From the NCBI GenBank assembly GCA_001516065.1, contig LOEV01000156.1, positions 1-35,927 on the forward strand: a DNA stretch of 35,927 nucleotides. Reading direction: 5' to 3'. Of this stretch, positions 7,455 to 15,417 are shown piece by piece. Position numbers and translations under genes: made by a program. The notes beneath the pieces are model-generated. The model ran no database searches and was not told where the DNA came from. It saw only the letters and a list, made by a program, of their open reading frames with translations. The DNA comes from Alphaproteobacteria bacterium BRH_c36 (GTDB lineage Bacteria > Pseudomonadota > Alphaproteobacteria > Rhizobiales > Hyphomicrobiaceae). Each line of letters begins with the position of its first letter. Positions within the stretch are counted from its first letter, which is position 1.

Positions 7455-7829
7455 ATGACTGAGAAGCCAACGGACGTCCAGGAGTACGATGCCATAGTGT
7501 CGGTTATCCAGCACTACATCAACGGCGCCAAGTCCGGCAAAGGTGCGGAGATGAAGCCGGCATTCCACGAGGATGCGACGATTTTCGGATACGTGGGTCC
7601 AGATTTGTTCGCTGGACCGATCCAGAAGCTCTACGAGTGGAATGACCAAAACGGACCAGCCCCGGATATTCAATCCCGTATCACAAGCGTTGACGTAACC
7701 GAGACGATCGCCACTGTTCGGCTTGAAAGCGATGATTGGACCGGCTACCGGTTCACAGATATGTTTACACTTTTAAAGTTCGATGGTCAGTGGAAGATCA
7801 TGAATAAGGTCTTTCACCTGCACGGTTGA
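7455..7829 (+). CDS. NTF2-like / lumazine-binding-like protein (SnoaL fold)
   Basis: A protein of 124 residues when started at ATG 7455, which has AAGGA at a good distance; an upstream ATG at 7365 would add 30 residues that do not fit the family. It shows the nuclear transport factor 2-like order: helices (YDAIVSVIQHYINGAK), the segment MKPAFHEDATIFGYVG, the FAGPIQKLYEW helix, and C-terminal strands ending in DMFTLLKFDGQWKIMNKVFH. Members of this group (Lumazine_bd_2/SnoaL_2) are small cytoplasmic dimers, some enzymes and many of unknown substrate. No neighbour indicates a pathway. The exact role is unknown. Confidence 0.8.
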   Translation: MTEKPTDVQEYDAIVSVIQHYINGAKSGKGAEMKPAFHEDATIFGYVGPDLFAGPIQKLYEWNDQNGPAPDIQSRITSVDVTETIATVRLESDDWTGYRFTDMFTLLKFDGQWKIMNKVFHLHG

Positions 7830-7936
7830 GATCCGTTTCAACCCGATCTTGTTGACCCATTTTGAAGAAGAGGTCGCTCCGCGCGATGGAAGCGATAGCC
7901 AGGCCGGAATAGGCCCTGGCCGAAAGAGTCGCGGTG

Positions 7937-8320
7937 TCAGTCGGTACCCGGACCGCGTTCGATCGCTTCCATGTCTTCGTCCGAAAACCCAAAATGGTGG
8001 CCGATTTCGTGTACGAGGACATGGCGAACGACATCCCTCACAGGCATGCCATTCGACTTCGCGTATTCCAGGATCGGTAGCCTATAGATCAGTATCGTGT
8101 CGGGACGAGTGGGAAGATCGTAGATGCTTCTCCGAGTAAGGCTGACGCCGTGGTAGAGCCCCAGGAGCTCAAGCGGCTCCGACAGATAAAGCGCTTTCAG
8201 CGTGTCTTCGTCGGGCAGTGTCGACGCTACGATGGACACTCCCTGACAAGCCTCCCGAAATTGTGTCGGCAGATCCAGCAAGGCGGCTTCAACACAAGCT
8301 GTGAACTCGTTCTCATCCAT
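7937..8320 (-). CDS. Zincin-like metallopeptidase family protein (DUF1025)
   Basis: A 127-residue protein with the motif HVLVHEIGHHFGFSDEDM near the C-terminus. The HExxH plus HHFGxSDExM wording is the signature of the small minimal-zincin family PF06262 (possible metallopeptidase). Upstream, DTILIYRLPILEYA and VRDVVRHVLVHEIGH match the family's strand and helix. The family is usually 110-140 residues, so this copy is full length. It is a single cytoplasmic gene with no operon partner. Protease activity is unproven for most members. Confidence 0.85.
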   Translation of the reverse strand: MDENEFTACVEAALLDLPTQFREACQGVSIVASTLPDEDTLKALYLSEPLELLGLYHGVSLTRRSIYDLPTRPDTILIYRLPILEYAKSNGMPVRDVVRHVLVHEIGHHFGFSDEDMEAIERGPGTD

Positions 8321-8635
8321 GTTTCAGCTATCTGGGTTTCAAACCGGGCGTCAAGCGCTCGCTCGTGTAACCGTTCCGCCATAAATCTCTGTTGAGAGCT
8401 GTCGACGGCTCCTCAAGGGACTCATGGCCTGACAAGTCCACTGGAGTGGACGGGGGTTCACGGCCTGCCGGATTGTCACACACGGGTTCCGCCTCCTCTG
8501 GTGCTTGGACGGCGGCGAAGCGATCCTCTAGAGCCGCTGCACCGAAGAGAGCGGTCGAAACGCTTTTCGAAATCCGAGAGGACGGAACCAAACAGGTTGA
8601 AGTTGCGGAGACAGGCGCTCCAGGACCTTCTCGTG
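8321..8635. other. No supported gene
   Basis: Open frames exist on both strands (8328-8591 minus, 8392-8712 plus), but neither shows a family motif, a ribosome site or a plausible composition. I see no hairpin terminator or repeat. The stretch separates the zincin gene from the cytochrome c gene and may be decayed coding DNA. Confidence 0.4.
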
Positions 8636-9019
8636 TTAGCCGCCCAGGTACCTGCCTGCCTGTTCCGGCGCCAGGCTGTCGATGTAGCCAAGCAGGTCCC
8701 GAACATCGTTGAGGGAGAAATCGAAGCCTGCCATCTCATCGTGGCCTTCGATGGTTCCGGTTTTGGCTGCATCGGTAAGCATGTTGATCGGGAATCTGCG
8801 ATGAAGATCCCGAAACGCCGTATCGGCATTGGCTCTGGTGGGAATTTGATCGTCTCTGGCAATGGCGTGGCATTCCGCGCAATTGGCCTGGGCGATTGCC
8901 CGCCCGTTTTCCAGGTTCACTACCGCTGCTCCGTCTTCTGCCGCGGCCATGACCGCAGCAGTCAGAAGAAAGCCGCACAGCGCCGCCTGCAGCGCAGTCC
9001 AGTAGTGAAGGCCTGCCAT
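8636..9019 (-). CDS. Small periplasmic c-type cytochrome
   Basis: A 127-residue protein starting MAGLHYW, with a hydrophobic signal segment (LQAALCGFLLTAAVMAAAED). The heme site CAECH sits in GRAIAQANCAECHAIARDD, about residue 48. The rest is helical, with HDEMAGFDFSLNDVRDLLGY carrying the probable Met axial ligand and the C-terminal helix typical of class I cytochromes. It would be exported and heme-loaded in the periplasm as an electron carrier. An upstream in-frame extension to 9226 is not a signal peptide and is rejected. It lies beside a decayed second cytochrome gene; an FNR/FixK box lies about 1 kb upstream. The redox partner is unknown. Confidence 0.8.
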   Translation of the reverse strand: MAGLHYWTALQAALCGFLLTAAVMAAAEDGAAVVNLENGRAIAQANCAECHAIARDDQIPTRANADTAFRDLHRRFPINMLTDAAKTGTIEGHDEMAGFDFSLNDVRDLLGYIDSLAPEQAGRYLGG

Positions 9020-9185
9020 CAGCTCCGCTTGCCCAGTTAACTTCGCCCACGTTGACCCGCGTCTCTCCCGACGCGGGTCCCTTCCAAGTGCGCCTGCGAC
9101 ATCCACGATGACAGAATTCGTCATGTGCGCAAGCGAGGACCTGCATGCCATTTCCAGCGTTAGAACCCGATGCGTTGCTGGCTCG

Positions 9186-9387
9186 TTACTTCTCCTGGAT
9201 GCTCTCCAGATAAAGCGCCAGTTCAAAAATCAATGCACTGACCATGACCGGCTCTTCGTGATCGCGAAACGCTTCCCCCCATGCGGGCATGTCGCGCGAC
9301 CCATGACCTGCGACCTGGCCCCCATTGCGGATGATGTCGGCAACCTTGCCCAGTGGAAAGCCGCCGTTGTTACGCTTCGAGATCTGC
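9186..9387 (-). pseudogene. C-terminal fragment of a second c-type cytochrome
   Basis: In a frame with no start, the minus strand reads GQISKRNNGGFPLGKVADII, then NGGQVAGHGSRDMPAWGEAF and ends in a helix closing with LYLESIQEK and TAA at 9186. This is the usual end of a class I cytochrome c: SKRN-x-GxFP, then AxHGxRxMPxWG with the Met ligand. The heme-binding CxxCH part is missing. It joins directly, out of frame, to the fragment at 9388-9919, so a deletion has fused two genes. Confidence 0.7.
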
Positions 9388-9919
9388 CCGTCTCAAGATC
9401 TGAGACGAATAGTTGTTTGTTCCAGCGATCATAGGCGATGTTGCCGAGTGCCGCGCCGGTATTGTCGCGGCTGCCGAGCCTGATGGTCGCAAAGATCTCA
9501 GGTTTGTAGTCGTTGGCCGCGCTGAGCGTGTAAACGGTCCCAGGACCGCCGCTTTCTCCCCACATGCCGTCCATCCAGCCGCCGCCACTCGCGGCGCGAT
9601 GCAGCCCGAAAGCGGACGTTGAGGTAACATAGATGTTAGGGGCTCCGGCATCGTCCAGCGCAACGCCGAAAATCTGTCCGACCTGCGCGGCAGTGACGGG
9701 ATTTCGCTGCGGTTCATTAAGCCAATGCTGACCCTGCGGCGGCTGGCCTGGACTGCGAAGATCGACGATGCTCCCGACCGTCCCGTCCGGGTCGATTGCG
9801 GTGGCGGCACCCGCGCCGGTCGCCCCTGAGAAGCGGGTCACGAAACCCTCGCCTGGACTGAGTCCCTTTTCCTCCGCGCTTGGCATCTCGCTGAAGCCGG
9901 TGAAAATCAAACAGGCCAA
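9388..9919 (-). pseudogene. N-terminal fragment of a secreted protein, possibly a beta-propeller
   Basis: The frame gives a degenerate signal-like start (SLASLTLACLIFTG), then LSPGEGFVTRFSGATGAGAA and blocks such as WLNEPQRNPVTAAQVGQIFG, DDAGAPNIYVTSTSAFGLH and GALGNIAYDRWNKQLFVSDL. The repeated 'GNIAYD...FVSDLETG' wording is that of NHL/beta-propeller-like secreted proteins found near cytochrome genes in alphaproteobacteria. The match ends after DLETG at about 9388, where the sequence runs out of frame into the cytochrome fragment. The open frame goes on to 9230 but encodes nonsense there. There is no ATG start; TTG at 9919 is the only option. I regard the gene as dead. Confidence 0.6.
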
Positions 9920-10469
9920 TGTAAGGCTCGCCAGCGATCTCTAAAGACTGCGGGCTTTCGATTGAGAGAAGGGAAATAGTTCGGCAGGAGGCAGGGTCGA
10001 CGAGGACATAATGGGACTCGCTTGTTCAGTGGAGTGCATACTGAACGGAAATCGAACCGCGATTGGCATTGATGCACATCAATTGGACGTCGGATTTAAT
10101 CATGGTGATATCTAATTCGAGAAAACGTTGACATGAGTCGCATTTATCTCAATTTCGCCTGATTGCAGGTCGCCTCCGCAAACGTGATGTCTGCAAGAAT
10201 TCTCGGTTGCACACTGGAGGTAGCACCACAAGTCGGTCAGAGCGAGTTCAAGAACTGCAGGAGTGAACATTGCTCCTGCTTTGGAAGCGCCGCCTGATGC
10301 GAAGGGGCGATAGTTTGGGATTATTCTAATTAAAAGGTGTGCGATTTGAAGTGGTTGATGCCTTTTTGCTAATTGACTTGTCGGCTGCTCTGCGATTTTT
10401 ATGCTGCAAGGGTCAAGCAATGATCCGAGTCCGATGTCGGGGCTTTGAACCCCTTCGATTGGAGTTAAC
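9920..10469. other. Regulatory intergenic region, AT-rich, with an FNR/FixK box
   Basis: This stretch is richer in A and T than its neighbours and has no believable gene. The minus-strand frame at 10112-10477 has no family motif and ends in the promoter area. The only clear site is the palindrome at 10069-10082. GGAG in front of 10470 is the ribosome site of the next gene. Confidence 0.55.
10069..10082. promoter_or_regulatory. Perfect FNR/FixK-type box (TTGAT-N4-ATCAA)
   Basis: TTGATGCACATCAA matches the anaerobox consensus with no mismatch. It stands about 150 bp before the decayed cytochrome/secreted-protein pair on the minus strand and about 390 bp before the iron-storage operon on the plus strand. 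It could have served either direction; regulators of the FNR/FixK/DNR group use this site. Confidence 0.65.
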
Positions 10470-10994
10470 ATGACCATGAATACTACGGCTCACAGCGTGC
10501 CGGGAGCAGACACGTCCGGCGAACGCCCGACTTCAGAGCCGTCTGTCTCCGAGATCCTCGTCGGCCACGGTTTTCGCGGCTGGATTGCCGGTTATCAAAC
10601 CGGCGACGTTGGCTGCTGGGAGCGCGTATGGAGACTCTATTCCAACACGATGAGCCCGGCTTCGGCCCGCGTCGTTGTCGGGTGCTTGGCTGCCTTCGCG
10701 AAGTCGGTGAACTGCTGCAGCCGGCGCAAGGTTGAAGTCGGGGCGGCCGGACAGTGCGGCTTCTGCCGCGACGAGGTTTTGGCGGTCTCAATGGTCGCTG
10801 CCAGCCAGCACAACACATGCCCCGCCATGCGGGCTTGTGCGTTTGCACTCGTGGAAACGGCCTTACTGGATGACGTCCTGCATCACGCAGACACGTTCGC
10901 CATAACGCTGCGCAGCCAGCAATACGTGATATCGCCGCGATGGATCGTCAACGCCAACGCATACGTCGATCCGTCGCCGATGCTGCCGCACTGA
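10470..10994 (+). CDS. Cysteine-rich hypothetical protein of the bacterioferritin locus
   Basis: A 174-residue protein that I do not recognise. After a polar N-terminus it has GFRGWIAGYQTGDVGCWERV, then VVGCLAAFAKSVNCCSRRK, GQCGFCRDE and HNTCPAMRACAFALVE. Nine cysteines, several in CC or CxxC spacing, suggest a metal or iron-sulfur site; there is no signal peptide, so it should be cytoplasmic. The start ATG has GGAG six bases upstream. It is followed after 13 bp by the Bfd-like gene and then bfr, so it probably belongs to an iron storage and release unit. The function is inferred from position only. Confidence 0.6.
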   Translation: MTMNTTAHSVPGADTSGERPTSEPSVSEILVGHGFRGWIAGYQTGDVGCWERVWRLYSNTMSPASARVVVGCLAAFAKSVNCCSRRKVEVGAAGQCGFCRDEVLAVSMVAASQHNTCPAMRACAFALVETALLDDVLHHADTFAITLRSQQYVISPRWIVNANAYVDPSPMLPH

Positions 10995-11007
10995 TGGGGG
11001 AACTATC

Positions 11008-11331
11008 GTGATCGTTTGTTCCTGCGCGCGGGTCACCGATCATGACATTGAGCTTGCCTTGCTCGAAATCATGATCGAAGAGAATGCCCCCCTTCCGACC
11101 CCCGGCGTCGTCTGGCGTCACCTCCAGAAGCGGCTGGACTGCTGCGGCTGCGCGCCGCTTGCCGTGCACATCATCTATGAGAAGCTCGAGGCTCTGGAGG
11201 CTAAGGGACTCGTCTGTCCTTGCGCCTGCGCCAACGCGAAGGATCGAAAGCGCCGGAGCGATGAGCGCAGCGCCGCAAAAGCCAGGCTCGAAGGCGATGT
11301 CGTGACAAGCAAAGATCCTTGTGAAGCTTGA
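11008..11331 (+). CDS. Bacterioferritin-associated ferredoxin-like protein, long form
   Basis: A 107-residue protein with GTG start and a GGGGGAA site. The N-terminus MIVCSCARVTDHDIE is that of Bfd [2Fe-2S] proteins, and the cluster ligands follow the C-x-C ... C-x2-C plan: C4, C6, C45 and C48. E. coli Bfd has C4, C6, C38 and C41 and only 64 residues, so here the loop is longer by seven and there is a basic C-terminal tail with CPCAC. Bfd reduces ferric iron in bacterioferritin and helps release it. The bfr gene follows 91 bp downstream. Binding of a 2Fe-2S cluster is likely; contact with this Bfr is inferred. Confidence 0.85.
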   Translation: MIVCSCARVTDHDIELALLEIMIEENAPLPTPGVVWRHLQKRLDCCGCAPLAVHIIYEKLEALEAKGLVCPCACANAKDRKRRSDERSAAKARLEGDVVTSKDPCEA

Positions 11332-11422
11332 TTGCCGGGGCCATACTGACCGTACTTTCGCAAACTGATTGCCGGTGCTCGTAGTACGAAAAACCCCCCA
11401 CGGTGACCAAGGAGGAAATCCC

Positions 11423-11908
11423 ATGAAAGGTGATCAGGCGGTCATCGACGCCTTGAACGAGGCTCTGAAACTGGAGCTTGGCGCAGTCAACCAGTACTGG
11501 CTCCACTACCGTCTGCTCGAAGACTGGGGCTTCACCAAGCTTGCCAAGAAGGAGCGCGCGGAATCGATCGAGGAAATGCAGCACGCCGACAAGATTGTCG
11601 CGCGGATCATCTTCCTTGAAGGCCATCCCAATCTTCAGCACGTCGCCCCACTGATGATCGGGCAGAACGTCGGCGAAGTGCTCGATTGCGACCTGAAGGG
11701 CGAGTGCGTCGCCAGGGAGCATTACATGAAGGGTAGGGAACTCTGCCGCTCGAAGGAAGACTATGTCTCGATGGCGCTCTTCGAGGAGTTACTCGCGGAC
11801 GAGGAGGGGCACATCGACTTCCTCGAAACCCAGATCGACCTGCTGAAAAAGATCGGCTTCGAGAACTATGGAGCTTTGAACGCGGATTCGGCCGACGAGG
11901 TTGATTGA
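11423..11908 (+). CDS. bfr: Bacterioferritin
   Basis: A 161-residue protein (start ATG 11423, AGGAGG eight bases upstream). All ferroxidase residues are present at the usual numbers: E18, Y25, E51, H54, E94, E127 and H130, and the heme-ligating M52 is kept. It should form the 24-subunit heme-containing shell that oxidises Fe2+ and stores ferric mineral in the cytoplasm. It lies downstream of a cysteine-rich protein and a Bfd-like ferredoxin, its expected electron donor for iron release. A 9-bp stem hairpin follows at 11924. I see no convincing Irr or Fur box in front. Confidence 0.97.
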   Translation: MKGDQAVIDALNEALKLELGAVNQYWLHYRLLEDWGFTKLAKKERAESIEEMQHADKIVARIIFLEGHPNLQHVAPLMIGQNVGEVLDCDLKGECVAREHYMKGRELCRSKEDYVSMALFEELLADEEGHIDFLETQIDLLKKIGFENYGALNADSADEVD

Positions 11909-11923
11909 CCGCAAGCCACACAC

Positions 11924-11947
11924 GTCTGCAAAGGTCAATTTGCAGAC
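11924..11947 (+). terminator. Hairpin after bfr
   Basis: GTCTGCAAA and TTTGCAGAC form a perfect 9-bp stem with a 6-base loop, 16 bp after the bfr stop. The following bases are TGGTTTC, a poor T-tract, so it may slow or stabilise the transcript end rather than terminate alone. Confidence 0.45.
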
Positions 11948-12091
11948 TGGTTTCAATCGCCTCTCTCGCCATGTCTGCGGTTGCGTGCGACGGGGAGAGC
12001 TACCCCGAGATGACGCCGAGGTGCCGATCCTGCGGAGCTGGCTCCCGGTAGAGTTAATTTCTCGGTAAGAGCTGTCGGAGAGGCTGGCGGG

Positions 12092-12384
12092 ATGAAAACC
12101 ACTCCCGACTCGGAAGAAATGAAACGTCGTACGGGCTGGACCAAAGCTCAGCGCGCTGAAGCCCATGGCTGGCCGTCGGTTGAGGTTTATAGCCAGTATC
12201 GGGACCCCGCAACGCGGCGCAACGCTGTCGTAGAGCCGGTGATAAAGACGGAAAGATTGCCGCTAAGAAGCTCTATCGCTCCATCTCGAAGGAGCACTTG
12301 GAATATCGCAAGCCCAATCACGCCGAGTGGCAGGCGCTGATCGGCTATTTTAGCCCGAGCGAGAAGAAGCGTCGCGGCGGCTAA
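12092..12384 (+). pseudogene. Frameshifted small basic protein gene
   Basis: Frame 2 from ATG 12092 (GAGG upstream) gives a basic start with TGWTKAQRAEAHGWPSVEVY and RDPATRRNAVV; frame 1 then continues DKDGKIAAKKLYRSISKEHL, EYRKPNHAEWQALIGYF and SPSEKKRRGG, with TAA at 12382. The halves look like one protein of about 95 residues interrupted by a single-base indel near 12230. I do not know its function. It may be a real frameshift or a sequencing error. Confidence 0.5.
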
Positions 12385-12635
12385 CCGCCCGCGTACTTCG
12401 CTTCCAGCGTGGCAACGGCCGTGTCCACTTCGGCTGCCGGATGCGTCTTGCTTTCCAGGATGGCAGTAAAAATCATCATCCAGAGCGCGCCAATCGGTGC
12501 CGACTTGCTTGAAGGGTAGTTCTCGAACATGCCCCGGAACGCCACGACCGAGAAAGCATCAATGCGCTCGGCCAGCGGGGCGTTGGGAGCGACCGGCAAT
12601 TGCTCATGGAACTTGAGCCACGTTGGGCCAAGCAC
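12381..12635 (-). CDS. Hypothetical helical protein, perhaps 5'-truncated
   Basis: 84 residues from a GTG at 12635, mostly helical, with WLKFHEQLPVAPNAPLAERI and SAPIGALWMMIFTAILESK. The frame is open for another 40 codons upstream (to a stop at 12756-12758) and that part also looks protein-like (GLKFWKKHKSPEDQV, NADTDAILKVLGPTW), but it has no ATG, GTG or TTG start. The gene may have lost its 5' end. It overlaps the plus-strand frameshifted gene tail to tail by 4 bp. The family is not recognised. Confidence 0.45.
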   Translation of the reverse strand: MLGPTWLKFHEQLPVAPNAPLAERIDAFSVVAFRGMFENYPSSKSAPIGALWMMIFTAILESKTHPAAEVDTAVATLEAKYAGG

Positions 12636-12824
12636 CTTCAGTATTGCGTCGGTGTCAGCGTTGACTTGATCCTCAGGCGATTTGTGCTTCTTCCAGAACT
12701 TTAAACCCTCGCTCTGTTGCGGGGCGTCCCTTCGACTATGTCGTCCGTGCTGGTATCACGCTCAACGGCAGGTACGCCCGGCAGAGGCTGATGATAGCGA
12801 CTCTCTGACAAGCAAGAAAAAATT

Positions 12825-12902
12825 TGGTCGGAGCGGGGAGATTTGAACTCCCGACCCCCAGTCCCCCAGACTGGTGCGCTAACCAGGCTGCGCTACGCTC
12901 CG
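12825..12902 (-). tRNA. tRNA-Pro (anticodon GGG)
   Basis: Read on the minus strand: acceptor CGGAGCG paired with CGCTCCG, D stem GCGC/GCGC, anticodon stem CCAGT/ACTGG with loop CTGGGGG (anticodon GGG), T stem GGGAG/CTCCC with loop TTCAAAT, and an encoded ACCA end. All stems pair fully. The length is 78 bases with CCA. Confidence 0.96.
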
Positions 12903-13039
12903 ATCATCCCGCGATGCAGGAAACCTGTTTTGCCTGTTTCACAGGCCAGGGTCAATGTCTGTCGTAACAGGAGCAACAAGGGATCTGGCGGAATCGGCAA
13001 TGGCGAGATCCGGGTCGGATATGGATTCGGCCATCAGCC

Positions 13040-13603
13040 TTAGCCGGAAGCGCGCGCGCGGCCGCGCTTGGCAGGCGGTGTACCGAGCAGCGCCGAACGG
13101 CAGGCCTGCAACTCATTGATGGCGCGGTTGATGGCATCCACGATCGAGCCTTCCGCATCGCGGGCCGCAGGTTCCTTGCGCGCGCGCAAAGGGGCCTTGG
13201 AAGCAGTCGGTTTGCCGATTCCTTCGCCGGTTTTTCCTGCCGTGGCCTTTGCGGGGGCTGGGCGCGCCGCAGCCCTCCCAGCGGCAGCCTTTGCGGCCGT
13301 GCGGGATTTGGCGCCGGTCTTTTTGCCCGGCTTGCGCTCACCCATTTCCTTGACCGTGTCGACGCCACGTTCGCGCAAGATCTTTTGAACGCCCTTTATG
13401 GTGTAGGCCTCGGCGTGCAGCAGGTGGCAAATGCCCTTCAGCAGCGCCATGTCCTCGGGTCGGTAATAGCGGCGGCCGCCGCCGCGTTTCATCGGTTTGA
13501 TCTGGGGGAACTTCATCTCCCAGAACCGCAGCACATGCTTGGGCACATCGAGTTCGTCGGAAACTTCGCTGATCGTGCGGAAGGCCGTGGGTGCCTTGCT
13601 CAT
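13040..13603 (-). CDS. MerR-family transcriptional regulator with lysine/alanine-rich tail
   Basis: A 187-residue protein started at ATG 13603 (AGGAAG upstream); a longer frame to 13771 is not conserved. Residues 8-80 form the MerR DNA-binding domain: [20 protein letters not shown], then [20 protein letters not shown] and [11 protein letters not shown]. No metal-binding cysteines follow, so this is not a metal sensor. Residues 95-150 are a low-complexity linker of Lys, Ala, Pro and Arg; the end ([20 protein letters not shown]) is a short helix. The order ihfA-MerR next to fabH-plsX is conserved in alphaproteobacteria. Target genes are unknown. Confidence 0.9.
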   Translation of the reverse strand: MSKAPTAFRTISEVSDELDVPKHVLRFWEMKFPQIKPMKRGGGRRYYRPEDMALLKGICHLLHAEAYTIKGVQKILRERGVDTVKEMGERKPGKKTGAKSRTAAKAAAGRAAARPAPAKATAGKTGEGIGKPTASKAPLRARKEPAARDAEGSIVDAINRAINELQACRSALLGTPPAKRGRARASG

Positions 13604-13944
13604 GTTGCTTCCTGCCTGGGCATTGGAGTTTGCGGTTGTTTGAGTAGCCCGCTTATACGCGCCGACCGACCTGAATTCCGGGCCATGACGCCGTACGGCA
13701 TCGCCCCGCCGGAGGCGCGCGGCCGGTCGCGAAAGCGGCATGCCAAGTGTTCGCGGGCAAGTACGACTCAAGCAACAACCTCGTCAGATTAAACCACGAT
13801 CAAACCCACCATGAACAAGGGGTTGGAAAGTATTCCTCAGAAATATTTTAAAATCGGGGCGGCGAAGCGGCAGAAGCCATCCTGCCGCGCTCATATCGGC
13901 GCAGCAACAGTCATTCGATGAAAAGTCGGGTGCTCAATGTGAGG

Positions 13945-14262
13945 TTATTCAGCGGCCTTGGGGCGCTGCATGCCGGTATTTATACGGTCTTTCATAATGT
14001 TGCTTGGCCGGAACACCAAAACCTTGCGCGGGGTGATCGGCACCTCCTTTCCGGTCTTCGGATTGCGCCCGACGCGCTCGCCCTTTTCACGAATGCCGAA
14101 GGAGCCGAATGAAGAGAGTTTCACCGGTTCGCCGCTTGCCAGGCAGTTTGAAATTTCCTTGAGAACGAGTTCGACGAGTTCTTGCGACTCGTTGCGTGGT
14201 AACCCGACCTGGCGCACGACGGCTTCCGCCAGATCGGCTCGCGTTAAAGTCTTTACTGTCAT
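13945..14262 (-). CDS. ihfA: Integration host factor subunit alpha
   Basis: A 105-residue HU/IHF-family protein starting [20 protein letters not shown]. The beta-arm region carries [20 protein letters not shown] and [18 protein letters not shown], the IHF-type DNA-bending arm with its NPKTG and IxPRxV motifs. It forms a heterodimer with IhfB, bends DNA by about 160 degrees and helps recombination, replication and promoter activation. Its place between fabH and the MerR gene is the common alphaproteobacterial order. The C-terminal [11 protein letters not shown] is a short extra tail. Confidence 0.97.
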   Translation of the reverse strand: MTVKTLTRADLAEAVVRQVGLPRNESQELVELVLKEISNCLASGEPVKLSSFGSFGIREKGERVGRNPKTGKEVPITPRKVLVFRPSNIMKDRINTGMQRPKAAE

Positions 14263-14439
14263 GGGTTGGCCTCCCCAGCACTACCAATCGTCGAGGATGC
14301 TAGATCGGAAGCGCAGCGCGGTCAATGGCTGTTTTCTGCAAGCGCCTGATATTGCGCGAGAATTCGGTGTAGTAGAGATGCCATTGCGGGTTTCGGTGCT
14401 GGACCCGGATTCGCCGATGATGGCGGCTATTGCGGTCTA

Positions 14440-15417
14440 TTACCAGCGTGCAAGCAGGGCGCCCCATGTCAGCCCGCCGCCCATCGCTTCCATGAGGACG
14501 AGCTTGCCTTCGCTGATGCGGTGGTGCTCGAAGGCGTGATTGAGGGCCAGCGGGATCGAGGCAGCCGACGTGTTGCCGTGCTTGTCGAGAGTAATGACGA
14601 TGCGCTCTGCGGGAACATTCAGCTTCTTGGCGATGCCGTCGAGAATGCGTTTGTTGGCCTGATGGGGCACGAACAGATCGATCTCGTCGGCAGCATATCC
14701 CGTCGCAAGCAGCGTCTCTTCGATGACGCCCGAAATCTTTTGTACGGCATGGCGGAAAACCTCCCGCCCGTTCATGCGCAGGTGGCCGACGGTCTTGGTC
14801 GTCGACGGGCCGCCGTCGACGTAGAGGAGATCCTCAAAGCGACCATCGGAACGCAGGCGCGTCGAGATGATGCCGCGGTCGTTGCGGTCGCCGTGCTGCG
14901 GCTGGGCTTCGAGTACGACCGCTCCCGCGCCGTCTCCAAACAGGACGCACGTGCCGCGGTCCTCCCAGTCGAGAATTCGTGAAAACGTTTCCGCGCCGAC
15001 GACGAGGGCGCGCCGCGACTGACCGGCTTTCAGGAAGTTGTCGGCGCAGGCCATCGCGAAGATGAAACCGGAACACACGGCCTGGATGTCGAAAGCGGCG
15101 CCCTTGGTGACGCCTAGAAGGTTCTGGATGTGCACCGCGGTCGAGGGGAAGGTGCGGTTGGGAGTTGCGGTGGCGCAGATGATGAGATCGATGTCGACGG
15201 GGTCGATGCCCGAGCGGATAAGCGCCTGACGCGCAGCGGCGGCCCCAAGATCGGCGGTCGTCTCACCCTCGGCGGCGATGTGGCGCTGTTGAATCCCGGT
15301 GCGCTCGACGATCCACTCATTGCTGGTGTCGAGGAATTTCGCAAGGTCATGGTTGGTCATGACCTTTGCGGGAACATAACCTCCGACGCCTCTGATCATC
15401 GAGCGAATGACTGCCAC
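14440..15417 (-). CDS. fabH: Beta-ketoacyl-ACP synthase III
   Basis: 325 residues from a GTG at 15417 (AGAGGA upstream), close to the usual 320-330; a longer frame to 15495 adds unrelated residues. The catalytic triad is visible: C115 in IQAVCSGF, H252 in FVPHQANKR and N282 in [12 protein letters not shown]. The enzyme condenses acetyl-CoA (or another acyl-CoA) with malonyl-ACP and so starts each round of type II fatty acid synthesis in the cytoplasm. It lies after plsX in the same direction (168 bp apart), as in many bacteria, linking chain initiation to phosphate acyl transfer. Confidence 0.97.
   Translation of the reverse strand: MAVIRSMIRGVGGYVPAKVMTNHDLAKFLDTSNEWIVERTGIQQRHIAAEGETTADLGAAAARQALIRSGIDPVDIDLIICATATPNRTFPSTAVHIQNLLGVTKGAAFDIQAVCSGFIFAMACADNFLKAGQSRRALVVGAETFSRILDWEDRGTCVLFGDGAGAVVLEAQPQHGDRNDRGIISTRLRSDGRFEDLLYVDGGPSTTKTVGHLRMNGREVFRHAVQKISGVIEETLLATGYAADEIDLFVPHQANKRILDGIAKKLNVPAERIVITLDKHGNTSAASIPLALNHAFEHHRISEGKLVLMEAMGGGLTWGALLARW

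Noticed and set aside
8340-8400. Possible EcfG box (GGAAC) before the zincin gene
   Set aside because: At 16-17 bases downstream the -10 element is only GCTT or CTTG, a poor match.
8328-8712. Frames on both strands (8328-8591 minus; 8392-8712 plus)
   Set aside because: Random composition, no recognisable domain, no ribosome site, and the plus frame runs into the cytochrome gene.
9019-9226. Upstream extension of the small cytochrome c gene
   Set aside because: The extra 69 residues are not signal-like; the signal peptide starts at ATG 9019.
10320-10340. Possible Irr-type iron box (TTATTCTAATTAAAA)
   Set aside because: The dyad symmetry expected for an iron control element (TTTAGAA...TTCTAAA) is not there.
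10112-10477. 121-codon minus-strand frame before the bfr operon
   Set aside because: No family motif, AT-rich promoter-like DNA, no ribosome site, and it overlaps the start of the cysteine-rich gene on the other strand.
13604-13771. 56-codon upstream extension of the MerR gene
   Set aside because: Arg-rich and unlike any MerR start; ATG 13603 has a good ribosome site.
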